DNA from: Streptomyces sp. MBT53
GTDB lineage: Bacteria; Actinomycetota; Actinomycetes; Streptomycetales; Streptomycetaceae
Direction of reading: 5' to 3'
Length of the DNA: 34,520 bases
Assembly (NCBI RefSeq): GCF_016654115.1
Contig: NZ_JAEQAZ010000114.1
Location: forward strand, 1-34,520
Of this stretch, positions 6,925-14,450 are shown one piece after another. The notes under the pieces were generated by a model. The model did not search any database, was not told the DNA's origin, and saw only the letters and a list, made by a program, of their open reading frames with translations. Each line of letters starts with the position of its first letter. Positions within the stretch are counted from its first letter, which is position 1. The position numbers were made by a program, and so were the translations under genes.

Positions 6925-7689
6925 ATGACAGAAATCCGCCATGAGCCGGTGGCCCCGACCCGCATCCAGTGGCTGGCCCCCGGCGCCGCCATCGACGCCC
7001 ACCGCCACGACGACCACCAGATCGTCTACGCGGGGCGCGGCGTGCTGGCCGTGACGACCAGCGCGGGGTCGTGGATCGCGCCGGGCACCCGCGCCATCTG
7101 GGTACCGGCCGGCACGGTGCACGCCCACCAGGCCCACGGCGATCTCGAACTACGGCTGCTCGGCCTGCCCGCGAGCGACAACCCACTGGGGCTCGACCAG
7201 CCGACCGTTCTCGAAGTCGGGCCCCTGCTAAGGGAGTTGATCCTCGCCTACACGCACACCCCGGACGACGGCAGTCCCGAACGCGCCCGCCTACGAGCCG
7301 TGCTGCTCGACCAGTTGAAGGCCTCGCCGCAGCAACCCCTGCACCTGCCCACCCCAACTGCCCCTCTCCTGCGGGCAGTCTGCGAGATCCTGCGCGAAAA
7401 CCCGGCCGACGACCGCACCTTGGCCGCGCTCGGCAGAGAGGTCGGGGCGAGCGACCGTACGCTCTCGCGGCTCTTCAAGTCCGACCTAGGCATGAGCTTC
7501 CCGCAGTGGCGTACCCAACTCCGCCTGTACCGCGCCCTGGTGCTGCTCGCCGAGGACACTTCGGTCACCACCGTCGCCCATCAGTGCGGCTGGTCGTCCG
7601 CGAGCGGCTTCATCGACGTCTTCCGCCGCGCCTTCGGCCACACCCCCGGAACACATCAACCCCGCCGACGGTCGTCGTCGACGGGGTGA
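6925..7689 (+). CDS. AraC-family regulator with cupin sensor domain
   Basis: 254 residues. An N-terminal cupin (about residues 18-95) shows AHRHDDHQIVYAGRG and VPAGTVHAH, the His-rich strands of AraC_binding domains. The C-terminal double HTH (about 160-245) shows LAALGREVGASDRTLSRLFK, then WRTQLRLYRA, then VAHQCGWSSASGFIDVFRRA and FGHTPG, the standard AraC signature. ATG 6925 was preferred over 6877 because a -10 (TAAACT) lies 8 bases upstream and homology begins there. It is divergent from the MFS exporter gene, so it probably activates or represses that exporter in response to a small molecule. It converges on the YceI gene. Confidence 0.9.
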   Translation: MTEIRHEPVAPTRIQWLAPGAAIDAHRHDDHQIVYAGRGVLAVTTSAGSWIAPGTRAIWVPAGTVHAHQAHGDLELRLLGLPASDNPLGLDQPTVLEVGPLLRELILAYTHTPDDGSPERARLRAVLLDQLKASPQQPLHLPTPTAPLLRAVCEILRENPADDRTLAALGREVGASDRTLSRLFKSDLGMSFPQWRTQLRLYRALVLLAEDTSVTTVAHQCGWSSASGFIDVFRRAFGHTPGTHQPRRRSSSTG

Positions 7690-7704
7690 AGGGGGGAAAC
7701 GACC

Positions 7705-8313
7705 TCAGGCGCTCTTGATCGCCGAGATGTCGAAGTTCAGCTTGATCTTGTCGGAGACGAGGACGCCGCCGGTCTCCAGCGACGCGTTCCAGGTGAGGCC
7801 GAACTCGGAGCGCAGGATCTCCGCCTTGCCCTCGAAGCCGACGCGCTCGTTGCCGAACGGGTCCTTCGCGGCGCCGTTGAACTCCAGGTCGATGGTGATC
7901 GGCTTGGTGGTGCCGAGGATCTCCAGGTCACCGGTGATGCGGTAGTCGTCGCCGCCCAGGGCCTCCGCGGAGGTGGAACGGAAGGTCATCGTGGGGAACT
8001 CCTCCGTCTTGAAGAAGTCCGCGCTCTTGAGGTGACCGTCACGGTCCGGGGAGCCCGTCTCGATGCTCTCCATCTTCACGTCCAGGGACGCGGTGGACTT
8101 GGCCGGGTCGGAACCGTCCAGGTGCAGCGTGCCGGTGAAGTCGAGGAACTTGCCCTTGACGTTGGTGACCATCGCGTGGCGGGCGGTGAAGCCGAGCGTG
8201 GTGTGCGACGGGTCGATGCTGTAGTCACCGGTCAGCGCGGCCAGGTCGGGGTTGACGGCGGCGGGGGCCGAGGTGGTTTCGGTTTCGTCGCTCTTGCGGC
8301 CGAAGATGCCCAT
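7705..8313 (-). CDS. YceI-family lipid-binding-like protein
   Basis: 202 residues. After a 30-residue polar N-terminal extension (MGIFGRKSDETETTSAPAA) the YceI lipocalin-like barrel begins: YSIDPSHTTLGFTARHAMVT, then VKGKFLDFTGTL, then DRDGHLKSADFF.TEEFPTMTF, then GDLEILGTTKPITIDLEF, ending in KIKLNFDISA. YceI proteins bind isoprenoid or other amphipathic molecules; bacterial members are often periplasmic, but no signal peptide is seen, so this one is probably cytoplasmic, as is usual in Streptomyces. AGGA lies about 10 bases before the ATG. A strong promoter with a TTGAA palindrome lies upstream, so regulation by a small dimeric repressor is likely. Confidence 0.93.
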   Translation of the reverse strand: MGIFGRKSDETETTSAPAAVNPDLAALTGDYSIDPSHTTLGFTARHAMVTNVKGKFLDFTGTLHLDGSDPAKSTASLDVKMESIETGSPDRDGHLKSADFFKTEEFPTMTFRSTSAEALGGDDYRITGDLEILGTTKPITIDLEFNGAAKDPFGNERVGFEGKAEILRSEFGLTWNASLETGGVLVSDKIKLNFDISAIKSA

Positions 8314-8355
8314 GACGTGCTCCTAAGGGGGGACGGGAGTGCGGGGGGTGAAGCT

Positions 8356-8414
8356 GTTGAATGTTCAACGATGCCAACACGAAGGACCGTAGACCTATTC
8401 CATTCAATTTTCAA
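8356..8414 (-). promoter_or_regulatory. yceI promoter and TTGAA palindrome
   Basis: On the minus strand a -35 TTGAAA (8409-8414), a 17-base spacer and a -10 TACGGT (8386-8391) form a good housekeeping-type promoter. About 10 bases downstream of the predicted start point lies the perfect palindrome GTTGAA-TG-TTCAAC (8356-8369). A related imperfect element, ATTCAATTTTCAAC (8402-8415), overlaps the -35. Two TTGAA-type sites bracketing a promoter suggest a MarR-like repressor; no marR gene is adjacent. Confidence 0.65.
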
Positions 8415-8419
8415 CATCA

Positions 8420-8712
8420 TCCGCAGGGTGTTTCACCAACTACTACGAGTACGCCCTCCCGGTGGGGTCGGCAACGCGAGAATCACTCCGGGGCCACCCC
8501 GGGAGTCACTCCGGGGATGGCATCCTCCCTATGTGAATGTGAGGTGGCTCTCAGCTGACGCCTTTGTGTGACTCCTACAACGGGCGCGCCCCCTGAGCAG
8601 TCGGAACGGCTGCATGCCGGTGAGGTTCTGTTCGGTGGTACCAGGAAAACGGGCCGGAGACTGTGCAGAGTCGACGGCGCACAATCCTTGGTGTGCTTCG
8701 TAGGGTCGGTAC
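8420..8712. other. Intergenic region between yceI and accB
   Basis: About 290 bp without a convincing gene. It contains an 11-bp direct repeat TCACTCCGGGG (8483-8493 and 8506-8516). Between these, CCCCGGGAGT can pair imperfectly with ACTCCGGGG, forming a small hairpin. Just before accB, TAGGGT at 8701-8706 fits a -10 whose predicted start point is the A of the accB ATG (8713), so accB may be transcribed as a leaderless mRNA; no matching -35 is seen. Confidence 0.5.
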
Positions 8713-10296
8713 ATGACCGTTTTGGATGAGGCGCCGGGTGAGCCGACGGACGCGCGCGGGCGAGTGGCCGAACTGCACGAGATCCGTGCCCTGGCACTGG
8801 CCGGCCCGAGCGAGAAGGCGACCGAGGCGCAGCACGCCAAGGGGAAGCTGACCGGCCGGGAGCGCATCGACCTGCTCCTCGACCCCGGGTCCTTCCGCGA
8901 GGTCGAGCAGCTGCGCAGGCACCGCGCCGTCGGCTTCGGCCTGGAGGCCAAGAAGCCGTACACCGACGGTGTCATCACCGGCTGGGGCACGGTCGAGGGC
9001 CGCACGGTCTTCGTCTACGCGCACGACTTCCGGATCTTCGGCGGCGCGCTGGGCGAGGCCCACGCCACGAAGATCCACAAGATCATGGACATGGCCATCG
9101 CGGCGGGTGCTCCGCTGGTGTCGCTGAACGACGGCGCCGGTGCCCGTATCCAGGAGGGCGTCAGCGCGCTCGCCGGCTACGGCGGCATCTTCCAGCGCAA
9201 CACGAAGGCGTCCGGAGTCATCCCGCAGATCAGCGTGATGCTCGGCCCGTGCGCGGGCGGCGCGGCGTACTCGCCCGCCCTGACGGACTTCGTGTTCATG
9301 GTCCGCGAGACGTCCCAGATGTTCATCACGGGTCCGGATGTGGTGAAGGCGGTCACCGGCGAGGAGATCACCCAGAACGGCCTCGGCGGCGCCGACGTGC
9401 ACGCCGAGACGAGCGGTGTCTGCCACTTCGCCTACGACGACGAGGAGACCTGCCTCGCCGAGGTGCGCTACCTCCTGTCGATGCTCCCGCAGAACAACCG
9501 CGAGAACCCGCCCCGCGCCGAGTCCTCCGACACCGCCGACCGCCGCTCCGACATCCTGCTCGACCTGGTCCCGGCCGACGGCAACCGGCCGTACGACATG
9601 GCCAAGGTCATCGAGGAGATCGTCGACGACGGCGACTACCTGGAGATCCACGAGCGCTGGGCCCGCAACATCATCTGCGCGCTGGCCCGCCTCGACGGCC
9701 AGGTCGTCGGCATCGTCGCCAACCAGCCGCAGACCCTCGCGGGCGTCCTGGACATCGAGGCGAGCGAAAAAGCTGCGCGCTTTGTCCAGATGTGTGACGC
9801 TTTTAACATTCCGATCGTTACGTTTCTGGACGTCCCGGGATTCCTTCCCGGCGTCGACCAGGAACACGGCGGAATCATCAGGCACGGAGCGAAGCTGCTC
9901 TACGCGTACTGCAACGCCACCGTGCCGAGGATTTCGCTCATCCTGCGCAAGGCGTACGGAGGCGCCTACATCGTCATGGACAGCCAGTCCATCGGTGCGG
10001 ACCTCACTTACGCCTGGCCCACCAACGAGATCGCCGTGATGGGCGCCGAAGGTGCCGCCAACGTCATCTTCCGCCGTCAGATCGCCGACGCCGAAGACCC
10101 CGAGGCCATGCGGACGCGGATGGTCAAGGAGTACAAGTCCGAGCTGATGCACCCGTACTACGCGGCTGAGCGCGGACTCGTCGACGACGTCATCGACCCG
10201 GCCGAGACCCGCGAGGTACTCATCCAGTCGCTCGCGATGCTGCACACCAAGCACGCGGACCTTCCCTCGCGCAAGCACGGCAACCCCCCGCAGTAA
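8713..10296 (+). CDS. accB: Acyl-CoA carboxylase carboxyltransferase (beta) subunit
   Basis: 527-residue biotin-dependent carboxyltransferase. It transfers carboxyl from carboxybiotin (on an AccA-type subunit encoded elsewhere) to acetyl-, propionyl- or butyryl-CoA, giving malonyl-, methylmalonyl- or ethylmalonyl-CoA for fatty acids and polyketides. Two crotonase-like halves are visible. The N-half has KLTGRERIDLLLDPGSF, NDGAGARIQEGV and GPCAGGAAYSPALTDF; the C-half has DVPGFLPGVDQEHGGIIRHG and AYGGAYIVM. The residue after AYGGAY is Ile 420, the position that in S. coelicolor distinguishes the broad-range AccB (Ile) from the propionyl-preferring PccB (Asp). The epsilon subunit gene follows. 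Codons 352-417 hold an unusual cluster of A/T-ending codons. Confidence 0.95.
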   Translation: MTVLDEAPGEPTDARGRVAELHEIRALALAGPSEKATEAQHAKGKLTGRERIDLLLDPGSFREVEQLRRHRAVGFGLEAKKPYTDGVITGWGTVEGRTVFVYAHDFRIFGGALGEAHATKIHKIMDMAIAAGAPLVSLNDGAGARIQEGVSALAGYGGIFQRNTKASGVIPQISVMLGPCAGGAAYSPALTDFVFMVRETSQMFITGPDVVKAVTGEEITQNGLGGADVHAETSGVCHFAYDDEETCLAEVRYLLSMLPQNNRENPPRAESSDTADRRSDILLDLVPADGNRPYDMAKVIEEIVDDGDYLEIHERWARNIICALARLDGQVVGIVANQPQTLAGVLDIEASEKAARFVQMCDAFNIPIVTFLDVPGFLPGVDQEHGGIIRHGAKLLYAYCNATVPRISLILRKAYGGAYIVMDSQSIGADLTYAWPTNEIAVMGAEGAANVIFRRQIADAEDPEAMRTRMVKEYKSELMHPYYAAERGLVDDVIDPAETREVLIQSLAMLHTKHADLPSRKHGNPPQ

Positions 10297-10353
10297 CCCA
10301 GCGGACCCTCCGCGCTACCCGTGCGGAAACCTCTCTCACGGAGACTGAGACCT

Positions 10354-10542
10354 ATGAGCACCCCTGACATTCGTGTCGAGAAGGGCCACGCCGAGCCCGA
10401 GGAAGTCGCCGCGATCACGGCGATCCTCCTGGCCCGCGCGGCGGCCGCCCCCACGACTGAGCCCCACCGTCCCCTGCGCAAGGCCGGCTGGCGCCGGCTG
10501 GAGCGCGAGGGCGGGTTCCGGGCGCCGCACAGCTGGCACTGA
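10354..10542 (+). CDS. accE: Acyl-CoA carboxylase epsilon subunit
   Basis: 62-residue epsilon subunit, close to the roughly 65 residues usual for this actinobacterial protein. The N-terminal segment IRVEKGHAEPEEVAAITAIL is the conserved core (V-x-x-G-x-x-x-x-E-E-x-A-A-x-x-A-x-L), and the tail ends RAPHSWH. It binds the carboxyltransferase core and stimulates complex formation and activity in Streptomyces and mycobacterial enzymes. It lies 57 bp after accB, presumably in the same mRNA. The start is ATG 10354 with GGAG about 10 bases upstream. A hairpin at 10564-10600 ends the unit. Confidence 0.95.
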   Translation: MSTPDIRVEKGHAEPEEVAAITAILLARAAAAPTTEPHRPLRKAGWRRLEREGGFRAPHSWH

Positions 10543-10563
10543 GTTCTGCGTCAACGCGCTTAC

Positions 10564-10600
10564 GACGGCCCCGTTCTCCTTGGTGGAGGGCGGGGCCGTC
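10564..10600 (+). terminator. accBE terminator hairpin
   Basis: GACGGCCCCG (10564-10573) and CGGGGCCGTC (10591-10600) are perfect complements with a 17-base loop. There is no U-tract, as is common in Streptomyces. The right arm overlaps the stop codon of the convergent NACHT gene (10599-10601), so the stem may end transcription from both sides. Confidence 0.75.
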
Positions 10601-13600
10601 AGCGGTACTTGACGCGGACGCCTGGGATGGGGGCGGTTGGCAGCTGGTTGGTGCGGTGGATCGTCACGGTCAGCGGTGACTGATCCGGGGTGCGAGACAG
10701 GGTATGGAGGGTGAGGGATTGTTCGTCGGCGATCCGACAGCCCCGCAGGTCCAGGTTCCGTAACTCGTTCACCGCGGCGATGGGGCTTAGGTCGCGCGGT
10801 AGCTGACAGTTGTGCAGAGACAACGCCGTTGTTCTGGGAGGCAATGCCTCAAGAGTGCGGAACCATGTGCTGAGGTCGAAATTCCACAAGGTCATTTGTT
10901 TCATGGCCCTCAACTGCGCCAAATTGTCGGTACCCCGTGGAGTGCCGCTGCCTTGCAGCGTCAGGGACTGCAAGTTGGTTCGCTCAAACAGTGGGCTCAG
11001 GTCGACGTCTTCGGCGAGTCTGCCCAGCGAAAGGCTGGTTAGCGTCTCTGGGGCAGGGAGGGCTTCGAGCGGAGGCACCGAAACCCAGTCCTGGAGATGG
11101 AGGTTGGTCAAAGCGGTCAGGTCACGGAGAGGTTCGACGTCCAACAAAGGCAGGTCGTTCATGCCCCACACGATGAGATTGCTCAGTCCGTTCCGGTGCC
11201 GCAGAGGTGAGAGATCGCTGGTGCCGCGCAACTGCGGCACCCAAAGCCAGTTCAGTTCTCCGAAAGCCGCTGTGGAGGCGAGCCCGTCTGCCAATTCGTA
11301 GTCGAGCCATACCCGGTGCGCGTCCCGCAACCGCACCGCTGCGGGCCACTGAGCGAGGTGGGCCACACGCAGAACAACCTCGTCCAGTGGCAGGACGGAC
11401 AGTACCCGGCTCGCATACTCATCAGGATCGAAGTACTCCCACACCTCGACAAGTTCCTGCGGTATACGTCCGCCCGCTCCCACCGCATACGCTGCAAGCC
11501 GCTCCAACGCCTCCTCACCCCCGATCAGCGCCGCCGTACGCACAGTCGTCTGCGCCGCCGACACTGACATCCCCTCCAAGGACGTAGGCAAGCGGCGCAC
11601 CAGCGACGTCCCCACCGCTGCCAATGACCTCGCCTCGGAAGCCCTCTTCGGCGGCACCAACGTTCCCAGTGCATCGTCGAGCCGCCGTGTCAGGTCGTCC
11701 GGGACGCTCGTCATCGTCTCCAGGCAGGACGCTGCGAGCAGCCGTAGCCGGCGGGCGTAACGTGGCTCGTCGCGGGCGCGGTCGAGGACGCCATTCACCA
11801 ACTCCCGTCTCTGCCGCAGGTTCGCGTGACCCGCCGCCATCACGATCGTCTCGCGCCACAGATCCAGGTGGGCCCGCTCGACGAGGTTGCCCATGCTGTC
11901 CTCGTCCGCCGCGTCCTGGGCCGCGAGGTACTCCTGGAAGGTGCGGTGCACGAAGTCGACGCGGCCCTCGACGGGGGAGCGCAGGACTCCCGACCTGGCC
12001 ACCAGATGGTCCAGTACGGCACGTCCGTCGGCTGCGTCCAGGTGCCGCATCCCTGCCATCCGGGACGTCACATGGCGGCAGGCCTGCTCGACGTCGATCT
12101 CACTGCGGTTGTTGTCGGACAGCCGCCACGCAAGATCCCGCAGCACACACAGCTTGTCCGTCAATGTCAGTTGGGTGTCCAGCGAGCTCGGGACCCGCCG
12201 GTCCGCGTCACGGTGCTGGACCAGCGTCTCCAGTGCAATCTTGTACAACTCCATGCGATTGCGGGGGAGTTGGCGGCCTTTGCTGAGGTGCAGGGCGCAG
12301 ATCAGGGCGGCCAGGAGGGGGTTCGCCGCCAGAGACTGGAGGTGCGGGCGGTCCTGGAGACTGGTCAGCAGGGAACGCTCGTACTGGGGCAACTCCTCCA
12401 CAGAACAAGGGAGTTCGTCGCCCTGTTCGCGTACCGCGCGGTGCCACTGCCGTACGAACGCGGTGAGGTCGGCCGGGGCCATCCGGTCCAGTTGGTATGT
12501 GGCGAATCCCTCCGTGTGTAGCCAGTCAGTGCGCGCAGCGGCTGGGCGAGAGGTGACGACGACACGGATGCCGGGGTACGCGGCCAGCAGGCCGCGCAGC
12601 CACTCCCGTACCGGCCGCCGCTCCCCGGCGAGCAGTTCGTCCACGCCGTCTACCAGGAGCAGGACACGTCCATCCCGCAGTCCCCGGTCCATCCAGCCCT
12701 TGGGCATGTGACCGGTGAGTGAGCCCGCCACACCGTCCAAGAGGGCCTCAGGGAGGGGCAACTGACGGCCCGCGTACCGCCGTAGCTTGACCAGGACCGG
12801 GATCAGGCCGTTCCAGTCGCTCAGCGGGCCAGCGAAGGCGCCACGGGCCGCAGTGACTGCGAGCCACTGCATCAGCGTGGTCTTGCCGGAGCCCGCCTCG
12901 CCGCGCAGCAGTACGCGGGAGGTGCCGCCGAGGGCGCTCTCCACCCGCATCCCCGTACTCTCGGACTCCTCCCAGTTCCTCAGGCCGGTGCGCAGCAGGG
13001 GGCGGCTCCCCGGGGCCGTCCGGCGGCGGCCGTCGTCGGAGGTGGCCCGCATGCTCACGTACGCCACCGACAGCCTGGCCCGGGTCACCTGCTCCGAGGC
13101 GAGTCGGAACAGCTCCACCTCGTCCAGCGAACGGCTCACCAGCGTCAGGTACTCCAGCAGGAATGCCTTGTCCTCGTCGGTGCCCTCGGGTGCGTACAGG
13201 GAGCGGGTCGGCAACCGCTCCAGTACACGGGCGAGTTCGGCGCCCAGGGACGTCGTACGACTGAGGAGTTCGGCGACCGCGCGCTCGGTGAAGACGGGCA
13301 GCCGGCGCAGGATGCGCACGTAGTACTCGCAGCACTGGGCGAAGAGCAGCTCGTAGTACCGTTCGGCGGCCTCGCCCAAGCCGATCGGTTGCGGTGCCTC
13401 ACGGTGTATGCGGCGCACCAGTTCGGCGGCCTCGGCGTCGGATTCCAGCACCGCCTCGTCCGACAGGTCGGCGTAGGCGAAGGTGTCCGTGACCGCCTGA
13501 ATCGCAGCCAGTCGCTCGTTCTCTTCCAGGTCGGCGAACTCCTGGGTCAGCAACGGTTCGATCTTGGCCGCCACCGCGTCCGCGATCTCCTCGAACTGCC

Positions 13601-13763
13601 GCTCCACACTCCGTTGCGAGCGCAGCCCGGCAACCCCGGTGCGGATCAGCTCCGACATACCCGCCCGGCGCTCCTGCTCGCGTCGCCGCCCTCCCAGCCA
13701 AAACCGCACCGCACTCGTCGCGACCGCCTGTCCCAGGCGCACCGCAGCCAACTCGGCACTCAT
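10599..13763 (-). CDS. NACHT NTPase with N-terminal helical domain and C-terminal leucine-rich repeats (bacterial NLR-like)
   Basis: 1,054 residues from ATG 13763, with GGGGGA 6 bases upstream. Residues 1-265 are helical and resemble the NACHT N-terminal helical (NNH) domains (AAVRLGQAVATSAVRFWLGG, SVERQFEEIADAVAAKIEPL). The NACHT NTPase spans about 281-440: Walker A GEAGSGKTT (288-296), Walker B LLLVDGVDEL (368-377), sensor VVVTSRP (401-407). The winged-helix signature FVHRTFQEYLAA follows at about 604-615. From about 850 to 1015 there are irregular leucine-rich repeats (LTNLHLQDW, LTSLSLGRL, LQSLTLQGSG, LRNLDLRGC). No nuclease, TIR or protease motif is visible. By family knowledge such proteins are STAND ATPases related to animal NLRs, and several protect bacteria from phage; defence here is inferred. 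It stands alone between accE and cvnD2, and its 3' part is poorer in GC. Confidence 0.92.
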   Translation of the reverse strand: MSAELAAVRLGQAVATSAVRFWLGGRRREQERRAGMSELIRTGVAGLRSQRSVERQFEEIADAVAAKIEPLLTQEFADLEENERLAAIQAVTDTFAYADLSDEAVLESDAEAAELVRRIHREAPQPIGLGEAAERYYELLFAQCCEYYVRILRRLPVFTERAVAELLSRTTSLGAELARVLERLPTRSLYAPEGTDEDKAFLLEYLTLVSRSLDEVELFRLASEQVTRARLSVAYVSMRATSDDGRRRTAPGSRPLLRTGLRNWEESESTGMRVESALGGTSRVLLRGEAGSGKTTLMQWLAVTAARGAFAGPLSDWNGLIPVLVKLRRYAGRQLPLPEALLDGVAGSLTGHMPKGWMDRGLRDGRVLLLVDGVDELLAGERRPVREWLRGLLAAYPGIRVVVTSRPAAARTDWLHTEGFATYQLDRMAPADLTAFVRQWHRAVREQGDELPCSVEELPQYERSLLTSLQDRPHLQSLAANPLLAALICALHLSKGRQLPRNRMELYKIALETLVQHRDADRRVPSSLDTQLTLTDKLCVLRDLAWRLSDNNRSEIDVEQACRHVTSRMAGMRHLDAADGRAVLDHLVARSGVLRSPVEGRVDFVHRTFQEYLAAQDAADEDSMGNLVERAHLDLWRETIVMAAGHANLRQRRELVNGVLDRARDEPRYARRLRLLAASCLETMTSVPDDLTRRLDDALGTLVPPKRASEARSLAAVGTSLVRRLPTSLEGMSVSAAQTTVRTAALIGGEEALERLAAYAVGAGGRIPQELVEVWEYFDPDEYASRVLSVLPLDEVVLRVAHLAQWPAAVRLRDAHRVWLDYELADGLASTAAFGELNWLWVPQLRGTSDLSPLRHRNGLSNLIVWGMNDLPLLDVEPLRDLTALTNLHLQDWVSVPPLEALPAPETLTSLSLGRLAEDVDLSPLFERTNLQSLTLQGSGTPRGTDNLAQLRAMKQMTLWNFDLSTWFRTLEALPPRTTALSLHNCQLPRDLSPIAAVNELRNLDLRGCRIADEQSLTLHTLSRTPDQSPLTVTIHRTNQLPTAPIPGVRVKYR

Positions 13764-13819
13764 CCGCGTCCCCCCAAGTCCGCAGAAGCAGAAGGCAATT
13801 GTGGCAGCCGGGTACGACA

Positions 13820-13851
13820 AAGGGGCCCTCTCCCGAAGGAAAGGGCCCCTT
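13820..13851 (-). terminator. cvn2 operon terminator hairpin
   Basis: AAGGGGCCCT (13820-13829) and AGGGCCCCTT (13842-13851) are perfect complements around a 12-base loop. Read on the minus strand, the stem lies 17 bases after the cvnD2 stop and is followed by TTTGTCG. It lies between cvnD2 and the start of the NACHT gene, so it insulates that gene from conservon transcription. Confidence 0.8.
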
Positions 13852-13868
13852 GGCGCAAGCGAGTTGGA

Positions 13869-14450
13869 CTACCGCAGGCGTGCCATCAGCGCGTGCTCCA
13901 CCAGGGTGATCAACGCCGACTTCGCGTCGGCGCGGTGCCGGGCGTCCGTCGTGATGATCGGGGTGTCGGGGCCGATCTGCAGGGCCTCGCGGACCTCGTC
14001 GGGGTTGTACGGCTGCTGGCCGTCGAAGCCGTTGAGGGCGATGACGAAGGGGAGACCCGAGTTCTCGAAGTAGTCGACCGCGGGGAAGCAGTCGGCGAGA
14101 CGGCGGGTGTCGACCAGGACGATCGCGCCGATCGCGCCTCGTACCAGGTCGTCCCACATGAACCAGAAGCGGTCCTGGCCGGGGGTGCCGAACAGGTACA
14201 GGATCAGGTCCTGGTCCAGGGTGATGCGTCCGAAGTCCATGGCGACCGTGGTGGTCGTCTTGTCTCCGGTGTGGGTGAGGTCGTCGATGCCCGCGGAAGC
14301 GGACGTCATGACGGCCTCGGTACGCAGCGGGTTGATCTCCGAGACGGCCCCGACGAACGTGGTCTTGCCCACGCCGAAGCCACCCGCCACCACGATCTTC
14401 GCCGAGGTGGTGGAGCGGGAAGGACCGCCGCTAGAGCTTGCGAAGTCCAC
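13869..14450 (-). CDS. cvnD2: Conservon small GTPase-like protein CvnD (second conservon)
   Basis: 193-residue Ras-like ATP/GTP-binding protein. The P-loop is GGFGVGKTTF (residues 23-32), a conserved DFGRI occurs near 73, the G3-like motif is GTPGQDRFWFMW, and NGFD corresponds to the NKxD position (the specificity Lys is replaced by Gly). It is the output GTPase of the conservon, a membrane-associated complex of sensor, roadblock, DUF742 protein and GTPase known in Streptomyces. It overlaps cvnC2 by 20 bp. The sequence is nearly identical to CvnD1 after the first dozen residues. The number 2 follows the S. coelicolor order, from memory. Confidence 0.93.
   Translation of the reverse strand: MDFASSSGGPSRSTTSAKIVVAGGFGVGKTTFVGAVSEINPLRTEAVMTSASAGIDDLTHTGDKTTTTVAMDFGRITLDQDLILYLFGTPGQDRFWFMWDDLVRGAIGAIVLVDTRRLADCFPAVDYFENSGLPFVIALNGFDGQQPYNPDEVREALQIGPDTPIITTDARHRADAKSALITLVEHALMARLR

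Noticed and set aside
6871..7137. N-terminal extension of the MFS protein
   Set aside because: It overlaps the AraC gene and contains Arg/Gly-rich, non-membrane sequence; homologous sequence starts at MSRINSSSINAS.
8575..10278. 567-residue open frame on the minus strand opposite accB
   Set aside because: accB has all family motifs; the reverse frame has none.
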